This document shows positions 45,539 to 55,500 of a DNA stretch of 64,000 nt, piece after piece. The notes under the pieces were generated by a model, which saw only the letters and a list, made by a program, of their open reading frames with translations, did no database searches and had not been told where the DNA came from. The DNA lies in NCBI RefSeq assembly GCF_000428485.1, contig NZ_AUAA01000003.1, positions 123,523-187,522 of the forward strand. Reading direction: 5' to 3'. The translations under genes were made by a program, and so were the position numbers. The stretch is from Epilithonimonas tenax DSM 16811. Its GTDB lineage: Bacteria; Bacteroidota; Bacteroidia; Flavobacteriales; Weeksellaceae. How positions within the stretch are numbered: the stretch's first letter is position 1; each line of letters starts with the position of its first letter.

Positions 45539-45622
45539 GCAGCCCGAGCTGAACGGAGCTCATTTTTTTTCGTCTTTTTCTGACGATAAAAAATAGCGGG
45601 AGTGGAGCGCGGAAAAGCTGCC
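45539..45622 (+). repeat. Repeat family A, copy 3
   Basis: GCAGCCCGAGCTGAACGGAGCTC...GCGGGAGTGGAGCGCGGAAAAGCTGCC with the central stem TTTTTTTTCGTC/GACGATAAAAAA, different in sequence from copy 1 but still self-complementary. It sits in the 392-bp gap between the receptor and the exported His/Cys-rich gene. Confidence 0.8.
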
Positions 45623-45741
45623 CTAAAAAATGCATCATAACGCTGTCGACCAATGTCAAATAGCTGCTCAAATAAATTTCAGACTAAATTAATTCCTGGA
45701 TATTTTCTCAAAACCTTGATAAAAATTGAGGAAAATAAAAG

Positions 45742-46101
45742 TTATGAAATAGCGGGTGGACCGCGAAGTTGAAAGGTAAATCTGGTCGCTGACCATATTT
45801 TTTCCTGTACAGAAAAAGTTTGTTTTGTGTCGTGTGTGTGGTTTGCAAAATGGAAAGAAAACTGTTCCGGAATCAAAGAATTGCCTGTTGCCAAAAAATG
45901 ACAGGCAAGACAGTCGCCGGATTGACCTGTGGAAATATCAGACGAAATGGTTTTTTCTGTCTTTTTGAAACCGGAGTCTTTGAAGAAAGATTCGCCTGCG
46001 TGATTGTGCAATTGCGCAGAAAACAAAGCCACAAAAAGATACATCCCGGTAAAAAATACCGAAATGAAATTCTTGAAAGTTTTGTTTTTTACGATCAACA
46101 T
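45742..46101 (-). CDS. Exported His/Cys-containing small protein (DUF2946-like)
   Basis: 119 residues: an N-terminal hydrophobic segment about 10-30, then QLHNHAGES, GDCLACHFLATG (CxxC-H) and HFANHTHDTK, ending in the RGPP motif. Clustered His and Cys plus terminal RGPP recall small periplasmic proteins near copper- or zinc-linked TonB receptors. It is encoded upstream of the receptor in the same direction, separated by repeat A. Confidence 0.6.
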   Translation of the reverse strand: MLIVKNKTFKNFISVFFTGMYLFVALFSAQLHNHAGESFFKDSGFKKTEKTISSDISTGQSGDCLACHFLATGNSLIPEQFSFHFANHTHDTKQTFSVQEKIWSATRFTFQLRGPPAIS

Positions 46102-46161
46102 TGTTGCAAAGGTAGAAATTTTTTAAGACTGAGGAATATTATGTTAAATCAAAAGTGGTAC

Positions 46162-47190
46162 TTATTTCTCTTCCTCGAAATATAATCTGTAATATTTCCC
46201 TTTATCATCCTGCCCGGTTTCCAGCATCTGCCTGTCTCCGTGGATGTAGATGTGGAAATTTTTATCCAGCTTGATGATGGATTTGAAATGGCGCTGCTGC
46301 TTCTTAACCGCTTGGGTATTAATGGGAAAATCTTCTGAGATCGAGATCTGCATATCCTGCTCATAGTCTGATTTGAAGTTGGAAAAACTTTCTATAACGC
46401 TCTCGTCTTCCAGAACTTCTTTTACAAAATCGTCGTATTTGAACTCTTCTTTTTCTTTAAAAAAATTAATTGATTTATTAAGAAAATCTGCCTGGTCCGC
46501 TTTGGAAACTTCAAATTCCTGAGGCAGTTGCTGCGTGATAAAATCTTTGTAAACGGACAAAGTCTCCTGTGTGTGGAAATATTCGTTATCGCGTTGTTTT
46601 ACCTTCAGGAAGTCCTCAAACCAATAATAGATATCGCCGTTTTTGTTGTTATCAACCACGGATAAAACGTAGCCGCTTTCTTTGTCGCTGTTATAGATCA
46701 AAGCCGCTTTATCGATTTTTGACAGGCTGATGCCGAAGTCTCTTTCGATGTCAAAAGATTCGTCTTGGGGATTAATTTTAAGGAAACCTTCTCGTTTTTC
46801 AGTTTTGAAAATCCCGATAGAATCTATTTTCTTGTTATCGCCGTCCGCAGATTCTATGGTGTCGCCTTCAAAGTAAACGATGAACAGTTCACCACCCTGA
46901 ACTCTTGGGTTTTCCGCTGCGTCATAAAGATGTTTCGCGATGTTTTCGGATTCCCATTGGAATTTGGCTTTGTCTTCAAAAATCTCGGAAACAGAGCTGT
47001 AAACCGGATTGTTCACCAGATAGGAATCGCTGTAAAAATGAAATTGCTCTTCTGATTTGAAGGCATTCATAAAGTAATTCCCTAGTAATTCCTTCATATC
47101 CTCTTCCAGCTGTAACTCCTGCTGAGAAAGCATCAGAGCTTCCTGATTGATCTTATTCCCGACTCTGTGAACTGTGATTTTTGAAAACAT
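46162..47190 (-). CDS. Nucleoid-associated protein (NdpA/YejK family)
   Basis: 342 residues: HRVGNKINQEALMLS start, LGNYFMNAFKSEEQFHF, VQGGELFIVYFEGD, KEGFLKINP-like strand and the C-terminal QTQAVKKQQRHFKSIIKLDKNF-like block of the 37-kDa nucleoid-associated family. Its role is DNA binding in the nucleoid. It marks the core-genome side of the defence-island junction. Confidence 0.85.
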   Translation of the reverse strand: MFSKITVHRVGNKINQEALMLSQQELQLEEDMKELLGNYFMNAFKSEEQFHFYSDSYLVNNPVYSSVSEIFEDKAKFQWESENIAKHLYDAAENPRVQGGELFIVYFEGDTIESADGDNKKIDSIGIFKTEKREGFLKINPQDESFDIERDFGISLSKIDKAALIYNSDKESGYVLSVVDNNKNGDIYYWFEDFLKVKQRDNEYFHTQETLSVYKDFITQQLPQEFEVSKADQADFLNKSINFFKEKEEFKYDDFVKEVLEDESVIESFSNFKSDYEQDMQISISEDFPINTQAVKKQQRHFKSIIKLDKNFHIYIHGDRQMLETGQDDKGKYYRLYFEEEK

Positions 47191-47936
47191 TTTTTGTTGT
47201 TTGAGTTTGCAAAGATAGGTTTTGAATTATTTTTTAGGAAAAAAATCAAAGTAAAAAACAAATAATTATCTTCAACCTCTAATACTTTTGTTTTATAAAT
47301 ATTATCTAACACTGCATCACTATAAGGACTTTTGATTGCCTCCTTAAAAAGATAAGGAATAGTATGGCTGAAATCCACCCAACTTTCATTGTGCGCAAAA
47401 TTAGTAATAGTTCTAAATTCTCTTTGTGATTGAAGAATTTGTTTAAAAATTGGATGTGAATTTTTTAAAAATTTATTCTCCAAATCAGATCCCAGATTCC
47501 CCAGATAATTCTTCTTTTGAATATCCAATCTAGGATAAATAAGATGTAATTTTTTGAAAACATTTCTATAGTTAAATTTGCTTTTAAAATCTTGTGCAAC
47601 ATCAAATTGATATTCAAATGCCTTCGACTCATCAATTACAGACAAACCAATATCTTCAAGAAGTTTCTCTAAAAAAAGAGGAGATTTAGTAGGTAAACCT
47701 CTTGTGAGAATATTATTTTGAACAGCTAAACTTTTAGGAATTTGATTGTAGTCGATTGTAAAATCTCGATTAGTTTTGATTGAAAAATTAGAAATTGTTT
47801 CAAGTAAACCTTTTAACTTTAATATTTCTACATTATTTGTTGTCTCCAAGAATATGCTTTCTTCCGGAAACTCATTCTTGAATATACTGGAAATACCATC
47901 TCCAATGTAACCTGCTTGTGAAAATTTTATTGGCAT
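47133..47936 (-). pseudogene. 3'-truncated ORF of unknown family at the BREX edge
   Basis: Starts with ATG in a TAATG context. Residues 1 to about 230 look coherent (MPIKFSQAGYIGDGISSIF, LPTKSPLFLEKLLEDIGL, NESWVDFSHTIPYLFKEA). The last 35 or so are low-complexity read-through of the nucleoid gene's promoter and run 58 nt into that gene. The native 3' end is therefore lost. It also overlaps the brxL fragment by 65 nt. I do not recognise the family; it could be the N-terminus of a larger defence protein. Confidence 0.5.
47210..47217 (-). promoter_or_regulatory. -7 element of the nucleoid-associated gene
   Basis: TATCTTTG on the minus strand, 20 nt before the start codon. It lies inside the tail of the upstream ORF, which shows that tail is read-through rather than native coding. 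Confidence 0.55.
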
Positions 47937-48237
47937 TACTTAGTGCTTTTCTTTCTAATGATTTATATAAGTAAGTCTTAGGCTTATTCAAAGCAGTTTC
48001 TTTAGATTTAATGACTTCTGCTTCATCACGATGTACAAAATGATTGCTCAAAATTCCCTTCACTTTTTCGATGCCGATGCTGATGATTTCTTCATCATTG
48101 GTAGAACAGTGTTGCCCCAGAAGATATTCCAACACATAAGAAGGCACTACAGCGTTGCCTTTCAGAAATTTCGTGAGGTCTTTTCTTACCACTTTACCTT
48201 CAAAATGGGAAATTATTTTTTGGTCTAATGCTTTCAT
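47872..48237 (-). pseudogene. brxL: BrxL, 5' fragment only
   Basis: The first 78 or so residues are clear BrxL: HFEGKVVRKDLTKFLKGNAV, VPSYVLEYLLGQHCSTNDEE, then GILSNHFVHRDEAEVIKS. BrxL is a Lon-like/AAA+ protein of roughly 680 residues in type 1 BREX. After Ser78 the sequence departs from the family and stops at 47872, so the AAA+ and protease-like parts are gone. It begins 12 nt after pglZ, the normal BREX order. Confidence 0.8.
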
Positions 48238-48249
48238 TTGTTCATTTGT

Positions 48250-50796
48250 TTAATCGAAACTATCTATCTCTTCCAGCAGGTTGATTTTTAGTAAATCATT
48301 TGATAAGGAATTCAATTTATCCTCTTTATCATACACTTTCACGTATCCTATTTTCGTTTTTGAACCTTTGGAACTCAATTCCATTCTTACTTCAAAACTT
48401 CTTTCTGCCGGCAATTCGCTGGTTAAATTTAGTATAACTTCTTCTTCGTTTGAAATAATTTGATTGTCAATATCATAAATAGCAACTCGCAAAATTCGGG
48501 ATTTATAATCAGTGCCAATTGGTTCTACCTGCAAGAAATTTAACTTAAAAAAACTGGTAGAAACAGATTTTATAGTATCTATTCTTTTGAAATTTACTTT
48601 TTTAGCCAAATTCCTACGGTTCCTGTACAATTGAAGTACGGGTACAATTACTTCCTGCAAAGCACCGCCACCGTGCACAAACTGTTTCCCGATATTTCCT
48701 TTTTTTCTAAACCTGTTGATGGCTTTTGGAAGAATCACCTGCACTTCTGAAACGATATTAGTAGTGGCGGATAGAGGAAATTGATACGTATCTGCATAAT
48801 CATTTGTATCTGTAGTAAGACAAAAACGGGTATGATCTTTTAAGGTATTCTTCAAAACAGGCAATTGTTGCGATGTGGCATCAGAAATCTTTTTATAGTT
48901 GAATAAGAAACCGTGATCTGCAGTCACCAAAACATTGTAAATATTGAAGTTACCGTACAATTTTCTAATTAATGTTTTCAACTGGGTGATGCATTGTTCA
49001 GCCGATTCAAATGTATAATATTCTGAACCTTGCTTGTCGCCAATAGCATCCATCCAGTTGTGGTACACGTAAACGGTATGTTTATCTCTCAAATAATTTC
49101 TGCCTTCTTCTGTATTGAATTTTGAAAAAGTAGCATAATCTATCACGCCAGAATTACTTTCTGCCAGTTTTAAAATCTGCTCCCGATTGGTACTTACTGT
49201 TTTGATTTCAGCAATACTGTAATCTATATTTTCATCTGTAATAATGGCTCCGATAGTTTTATTAGGCAATAGGTTGCTCATTCCCAAATTGGTGTAAGAT
49301 GGGATAGATGCCAACATCGCCGAACAAGTAATGTTATTATCTGATTCTACTTTCAATTCGTTCATCAATTCTATGCCCAGCTCGTAGCGGAATGCATCGG
49401 AAATAATGACCACTTTTTTATTGGTAATTGGTGCTACGAAGTCGTTGTAAAAATTGAATTGTTTGGCGGTGGTTAGTTTATCAAAATCAAAACCGATTTC
49501 ATCCAGGCTTTTTACCCAAGGATTATTCACATCAATCAAATATTGATCGTAGGTTTTGTTGAGTTCTGCAAAAACGGTTTCATAATCTGATAACATCTCT
49601 TCTGAAAATTGTTGATACGCTGTAAATGCCACTCGGTAAAAGCCATCAAGTTTATACAATTCCTTTTCGTAGCGTTGGATATATTCTTGTGGTTTATTAA
49701 AAACAAAATCTGAATACCGGCGAATCATTTCAAAAAATCGAGCGGTATTGAGTATAAAACTTACTTTTTGTTCATAGCCTTCATATTGCTCCGAGTTATT
49801 GTTAAAAGATGCGTATTGCGATACAATTTCCGATGGATTAATTAAAATTTCTTTCAGCGAATTGCTCAACAAAGACTGTACAATTTTCTTGGTTCTAATG
49901 CCGTATTCTTGTGCAGAACCATACCATTGGTAGATTTTTTCTTCGTTGATGCTTGCTCCTAATTCATCAAAAATGGTTTCAAAATGGAGGGATTTGTTTT
50001 TATCATCTTGCCAATCTTTAAAGAAATTGGTGATTTTTATTTTCGCCGTGTCGTCTTTTATTTTTAATGTTTTATACACATCAATTGGTTCTGCCTCGGC
50101 AATGGGAGCGGTAAGCAAATTGTATTTCAGTTGCAACCAAAGGTTTTTCAAGGTATCAAAGCGAAGGTCTTCTGCTTCTATACTTAACAGTTGTGCAATG
50201 TTTAGTTTTACTGTTTCGTCTAATCCTGCATTCACCAATATTTGTTGCTTTTTCTCCCAAGCAGTTTGTCCTTCCTGTAAAATTTCAAAAATTCGAATCA
50301 GGTTAAAAGCGATATTGCCTGTTTTCTTTTCTTCTAAAATAATAGAAACAACGGCAGTATATAATTTGCTGATTTCAAAAGGTTTGTTAGTTAAAGCTGG
50401 TAGTATTTTCGACTGGTTTTTCTTCGCTTTTATCCATTTTTTTACAAGTCCCACATTTTCTCTTTGTTGAAGCGGTATTTTATATTGGTGCAGCAAGTCC
50501 GAGATTTCGTCCATCGCCAGAATGTTTCCTGCCAATAATAAATCGGTGAGCGGATAATTGATATATTCTTTCTCTTTGGGCTCTTCAGAAAGGTGATACA
50601 ACAATATCTTGTCTGATTTTTCTTTAAACTCTACCGCGTGTTTCACCGCAAAAAAATTACGGTCTACAGTCACTATTTTAAAATCGGATTGATCGTAGCT
50701 CATCAACTCTTCTTCATACTCTTTATCGGCGTCAAATAAGAATAGAATAGGGTAATCAATCTCTGAGAATTTTTGCTTTATTTTTTCTGTGATCAT
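48250..50796 (-). CDS. pglZ: BREX phosphatase-like protein PglZ
   Basis: 848 residues, full length for type 1 BREX. The alkaline-phosphatase-like PglZ domain lies at about 440-640: KKVVIISDAFRYELGIELMNE, the SYTNLGMSNLLPNK segment, YVYHNWMDAIGDKQGSE and VLVTADHGFLFNYKK. BREX needs PglZ with PglX, BrxC and others to methylate self DNA and block phage. Its ATG overlaps the hipA stop by 4 nt (ATGA), so it is translated from the hip transcript. The brxA, brxB and brxC genes are absent here. Confidence 0.93.
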   Translation of the reverse strand: MITEKIKQKFSEIDYPILFLFDADKEYEEELMSYDQSDFKIVTVDRNFFAVKHAVEFKEKSDKILLYHLSEEPKEKEYINYPLTDLLLAGNILAMDEISDLLHQYKIPLQQRENVGLVKKWIKAKKNQSKILPALTNKPFEISKLYTAVVSIILEEKKTGNIAFNLIRIFEILQEGQTAWEKKQQILVNAGLDETVKLNIAQLLSIEAEDLRFDTLKNLWLQLKYNLLTAPIAEAEPIDVYKTLKIKDDTAKIKITNFFKDWQDDKNKSLHFETIFDELGASINEEKIYQWYGSAQEYGIRTKKIVQSLLSNSLKEILINPSEIVSQYASFNNNSEQYEGYEQKVSFILNTARFFEMIRRYSDFVFNKPQEYIQRYEKELYKLDGFYRVAFTAYQQFSEEMLSDYETVFAELNKTYDQYLIDVNNPWVKSLDEIGFDFDKLTTAKQFNFYNDFVAPITNKKVVIISDAFRYELGIELMNELKVESDNNITCSAMLASIPSYTNLGMSNLLPNKTIGAIITDENIDYSIAEIKTVSTNREQILKLAESNSGVIDYATFSKFNTEEGRNYLRDKHTVYVYHNWMDAIGDKQGSEYYTFESAEQCITQLKTLIRKLYGNFNIYNVLVTADHGFLFNYKKISDATSQQLPVLKNTLKDHTRFCLTTDTNDYADTYQFPLSATTNIVSEVQVILPKAINRFRKKGNIGKQFVHGGGALQEVIVPVLQLYRNRRNLAKKVNFKRIDTIKSVSTSFFKLNFLQVEPIGTDYKSRILRVAIYDIDNQIISNEEEVILNLTSELPAERSFEVRMELSSKGSKTKIGYVKVYDKEDKLNSLSNDLLKINLLEEIDSFD

Positions 50797-52076
50797 TTTA
50801 ATTCTTTTATTAAAACGTTATCTATAGCGGTCATCTTTTCTGTATCTACTTGATAATTGGCTGCATATTGAGACCATTTTTTCACTAAAGCAATGCAGTC
50901 ATTGATTATTTTTTCAGGATATCTAATAGAATTTTGTTCTGCAATTTGCAATAGATCTTGGCGTGCAAAGTTTTTTCTTTTCCCGTTGATGCTTAGGTTG
51001 TGCTGGCTTACCCAAACACTTCCCGGGCGATAGGCGAAACAGATGTCGTAAGCGGGAGATAATTTCCATTTTCCTGTTTTATCCATCAGAAAAGCAAAAT
51101 TTTTGGTATGATCGTCACAGTTTCTGGCAATCACATTAAAGATCATTCTTTTGTACATCTGTTCTGCCTCTGCATAAGTAAGCTTTAATTGACGCATTGT
51201 TTGAAAAACTTGTTCGTAACTGTACGACGTAATATTGGCATAGTCATAATGCTGAATTGCACAGAGCGTTTGCGAGTGTATTTTATCTCCATCTTTACGA
51301 TCAAAACGCTTGGTCATAAAATGCACCCTATTATTTTCTTCAATTAAACGAGATTCCATCATATCGATGCCGAAATCTGTAGCCATTTTATAATAGGCCA
51401 TTTCTATTCGCCCGTATCCTTTTGATGCACCAAACTGCACATCACTGATTTCATCAAATTTAATCAGCCAATGTTCGAATCCTTTATCAGCCAAAGCTTG
51501 TCCGGATCTTATCTGACCTGTTTTTTCGTTATAGGCGATGATGGCTTTTGGACGAGCTCCACCTGCCGAAGTTCCCATTTTTAAAATATCCATCATCACA
51601 TCTTCCATCTTGCCGGAAGTTTGAATTTGAATATCTTCTTTCTTTTCCAAAAGAGCCTTTGTAACTTCTATCAAATCGCTTAATTCTACATCATAAGATC
51701 CGGATTCTTTAGAAATAACAGGCTCAAACTCTAACGCTCCCATTCCCCGTTTTCCTATAAAGCATAGCAGTTCTACAGGATTTAAGGAGTTGTCTGGTCG
51801 GCCTTGTCTTGCGAGCCAGGCATTGATCAGTTCTTTACCATAACGATCAGGAAGTGCATCTGCCAATAATCCGGGCAAACCTTTGAAAGTTTCATTATCT
51901 CTTAATTGAGGAAAATTATAAATCCTGCTGGTATCGGGCATTTTCAAAGGTGCTAAAGCCCATTTTTCTAATGAGAATTTAGGATCATACTCAAAACTTG
52001 CCAGTTCGGTATCTGGATTCCAGGCTACGGCTCCTACCCGTTTTCCCCAAATATTTATAAATGCGGTTGTTACCAT
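50793..52076 (-). CDS. hipA: HipA-family serine/threonine kinase toxin
   Basis: 427 residues. HipA N-terminal subdomain (about 1-110, WGKRVGAVAW... and LPGLLADALPDRYG), then the kinase core with the ATP-loop region TSAGGARPKA near 167-176, the catalytic NVIARNCDDHTKNFAFL near 320-336 and the metal-binding SPAYDICF near 345. HipA kinases phosphorylate targets such as GltX and arrest growth. The gene overlaps its antitoxin upstream by 7 nt and pglZ downstream by 4 nt, so all three are translationally coupled. Confidence 0.9.
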   Translation of the reverse strand: MVTTAFINIWGKRVGAVAWNPDTELASFEYDPKFSLEKWALAPLKMPDTSRIYNFPQLRDNETFKGLPGLLADALPDRYGKELINAWLARQGRPDNSLNPVELLCFIGKRGMGALEFEPVISKESGSYDVELSDLIEVTKALLEKKEDIQIQTSGKMEDVMMDILKMGTSAGGARPKAIIAYNEKTGQIRSGQALADKGFEHWLIKFDEISDVQFGASKGYGRIEMAYYKMATDFGIDMMESRLIEENNRVHFMTKRFDRKDGDKIHSQTLCAIQHYDYANITSYSYEQVFQTMRQLKLTYAEAEQMYKRMIFNVIARNCDDHTKNFAFLMDKTGKWKLSPAYDICFAYRPGSVWVSQHNLSINGKRKNFARQDLLQIAEQNSIRYPEKIINDCIALVKKWSQYAANYQVDTEKMTAIDNVLIKELK

Positions 52077-52414
52077 CCCAAATCTTCTTTCTCTTGATTA
52101 TTGCTGCGATTAGAAGCGCGCTGTCTGGTCTTGTTTTCACCCTTTGCCAATTGCAACGGACTTATTTCTTCCGGCAACTGAAAGTTTTTTAAAACATACA
52201 AAGCATCAAGAATCCGTAAAATTTTAATTAAATTAAGCAAAGAAATATTATCGCCTCGTTCAATTAAGCTTAAGGTAGAACGGCTGATTGCAGCATCGTT
52301 TGCCAAATCTTCTTGGGTACGTGTTTGCTGAATGCGTGTTTGCTGTATAAAATTTCCGATGTTTTGCAACAACGCCTTGTCGGAAAGTAGATTTATGTCT
52401 GAAATATCACTCAT
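52070..52414 (-). CDS. hipB: HipB-like HTH antitoxin/regulator
   Basis: 114 residues. XRE helix-turn-helix at about 16-72 (IGNFIQQTR, TQEDLANDAAISRSTLSLIE, ISLLNLIKILRILDAL), then a charged tail with RQRASNRSNNQEKED. HipB binds HipA and represses its own promoter. Four imperfect palindromes overlap and precede the start codon. It leads the hipB-hipA-pglZ transcript. Confidence 0.9.
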   Translation of the reverse strand: MSDISDINLLSDKALLQNIGNFIQQTRIQQTRTQEDLANDAAISRSTLSLIERGDNISLLNLIKILRILDALYVLKNFQLPEEISPLQLAKGENKTRQRASNRSNNQEKEDLGW

Positions 52415-52548
52415 AAAGCTTAAATTTTAATGTTAATGAATGAAATACCACTCATTAAAAAATAAATATCTAATTATAATGCTAATGTATGAAATATAAA
52501 GCATAAAATTAAATTTTTATAGTTAACGTATGATATTTCAGTCATTAA
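52394..52548 (-). promoter_or_regulatory. Four operator-like palindromic repeats upstream of hipB
   Basis: Copies at 52394-52415, 52433-52458, 52483-52506 and 52523-52548 share TAATGwATGAAATAn(6)TCATTA, with inverted ends TAATGA/TCATTA best kept in the second copy. Centres are spaced 41, 49 and 41 bp apart, about four to five helix turns. The first copy covers the hipB start codon. Probable HipB(-HipA) autoregulatory operator. Confidence 0.7.
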
Positions 52549-52588
52549 TTTTAAAAGGCATTAGCCAAAAGCGTACGGCTAAAAGCCA

Positions 52589-55500
52589 TTATATCACCGC
52601 CAAAGCACCATCAAACTTCGCATAGTTCACCGTTACACCATCATCTAAATCGAAAGTGATTTGTTGGGCAGCTAATTTTTTCAATACCTCGTTGTACGCT
52701 TTGAGTTCGCTTATTTGCTTTTCTAGGTTTTCAAAAATTTTGAGTTCTTGTTTAGAAAGATTGGCTTCATTTTTCTCCATCGCTTGCTGTTTATCTTTTA
52801 GATAATCCTGATGTGGATGCAGGTAGTTTTGCATTATTTTCTGAACCGTGTAGCCATCCATACGGTGCATATACACCAATACGCGGAAGGCAGCAGTGTG
52901 TGGCTTTTTAGGATTGGATGAGAACAACCAATAGATGGGTTTTTTCTTATACACATTGCCCGAAATATGGTAAGGCCAGAATTTCTCTGTCATCCATTTA
53001 TCCAGCTTCATCCCCAAAGCATCGTCTATAAAGTTAAGGTTTTGCGTATGGCTGTCTTCACCGTAAATGCGGTGCAAAATATCTTCTATTCTTTTTACAG
53101 CATCATCTGGAAACGCACAAGCATTTCCCATTAATGGTAAAATAGCATCGTCATCTATGGTGAAAGTGAAAAGGGATGAGCGATTTGTGATTAGCTGTTT
53201 AGCTTGCTCATTAATCCACTCAGCATTTTCTGTATTTCTATGATTTGATTCTGGAGATTCTTCTGCTGGGTTTCCTGAAGATAATTCAGCCGAAAGGCTA
53301 TCTCCAGTTGCGTATCCATTTCTGCTAGCGAACCCTTCGCTATTTTCAGAAAGTGAAGAAATTCCTTGGTTCCCCGCTGATGTCCTTCTGCTATATTGCT
53401 GGGAACTGATACCGTTGCTCGTCTGATTTGACTCGTGAGTCCATACAATTCCTCCCTCGGAAAATTGTGACTGAGACTGTAAACTTCTGTTACCAACAAC
53501 ATAGCTTTCTGCCAAACCAACAGATCTCGAAAACTCTGGATGCTCATAGTGTATGTGGTTTAAAATTAATTCTTGACTCTTTGCTCCTAATCCCTTTCCG
53601 CCAATCACTAAATACTCTTTTAATTCTTCTTCACTTGCATTGGGATGGGCAATGTGCAAACCGCTTTTATCTAAACGGTAGCGACCAAGCATACAACCTA
53701 CCAAATACGACAGCAATTGACTGATGACAACTTCTTTCTGAATAGGCAAAACAACGCTTTCTCCCGCTCTGTATGCAGGCTCTAAAGCGGTGAGATCCTC
53801 TGCTTTTAGCTCATCTTGCAGTATGGTAATGTCTTTTAGTGCCACTTCTGGCGTAAGCTCGTCTTGCAAACCGTAGATGTCTATAAAAATACGGTTGAGT
53901 TCTTCTTCATTGGTATGCAATTGGAAAAAATCTTTGCTTACCTTTTCTTGCCAAGTTTGATACGCCTCTTTTAGGGAATAGTTGGTAGAGACAAGTGACG
54001 AGTTCTCCATACCTGATCCCTTTTCGCTACTCCCCAAATCCCAAATCCCTAAATCCCTAATCCCTAACAAAGGATTCTGCTCAAAATCCCAGGAAGTTTC
54101 TCGGGAATCCCAGTCGATTTTGGTTATTTCAAAAATACTTGTTAATTCCAATTCTTTGATGTTCAATACTGGAATTATTTTAATATTATCAACTGTTATA
54201 TTTAGTGTTGGATTAATAATATTTAAAAAATATTTTGAAATTTTAGAATTTAAAACAGATAGTATTAAATCGAAGTCATTATCATTTTTCACAAATAGAA
54301 AATTCCCTGCTTGATCATTTATAAAATCCTCATAAATCCTAAAAGATAATGATCCAGAAGTAAGAGAAGAATAACTAATAATCCTTTTAAAGTTATACTC
54401 AATATTCTGTGGTCTTGACAATTGTCTACCTTCACTATCTCTAAAATTTATAATTTTATTCCCGTCATTTTCCCAATTAACAACATACTCTTGATTTCCA
54501 TACCATTTCTTAAATTCACCACCTTTATTATATTTAAACCATTTCAATCCATCTTTTTGATTTGATATGTTTGATTTTTCGATACCCACTTCAAACCAAA
54601 ATCTTAAAAATCTGTCGTTATCAGAAGTCGCAATACCTCTTTTTACTTGCGATAAGGTATTAACATTAATCTTATTTAGGAGGTTCAATAAATTATTGGA
54701 TAGACTATACGCAATCGGGCTTCCCGGTATTTTTTCAAAATTGGTTTGGGGAATGTTGGGATAGAAAATTTGTTTACCTACTGCTGTTCCGTTTTCAGGA
54801 ATTTCACTTACACCATCATCATCACGGTATTGGTTGAAATCGTATTTATAATCTATTTTTCCATTGCTGTATAAAAACAGTTTTTCAATATCTTCAAAAT
54901 AAATATGTTGGAAATTTCGCTCGTGTAATCTAAAGTAAGAACCTTTAGAATTTTCATTAGAACTTTGCTTTTGAATGGCAAATGCTACCGAACCAAAATC
55001 AATCCCAAAAATTCCCCTTCCCATATGCAACAGAGAATCGATGCGGTAATTCGTTAAATAATGTTCACGCATCTTTTCAAACGTAGAAAGAAATAACCAA
55101 GAAGGAAGATTAATTAAAGCAAAATGAAAATTATCCTTTGTCAAATTTGGAATTACTTCCATAAAAATGGTCATTAAATCAGCTTTGGTCATAGGATAAT
55201 GCATATTCACATAATCTTTCAGCGCCCCATTCATCGATTTTTGTCCCATATACGGCGGGTTAGCTACCACGGCGGCGTATTGTTGGGTAAGCACCAAAGC
55301 TACTTCTACATAAGGTTTGAGATGTGCCCAAATGGCTTGCTGTTCCAAATCCAGCGTTCCGGCATTGCTTTTTTGTTGCCATTGCTGGTATTGCTGTTGC
55401 AAAATGCTAATGGCTTCTGCCGGCAAAGAAAGCTTGAGGGCAGAACCTATGTTTTTACCTTGTCTTAGCAGATCTATGGTTTGGTAGATTTCTTTTACAT

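Noticed and set aside
52300..52400. A tandem duplication (IQQTRIQQTR) in the HipB N-terminus
   Set aside because: The first HTH helix of XRE proteins has the same length (pattern like YIRQQRLQQNLTQEEL), so no extra residues are present.
53191..53560. A Ser/Asn-rich low-complexity domain in PglX
   Set aside because: The same bases encode a complete four-helix-bundle protein in another frame; the PglX reading here is filler over an insertion.
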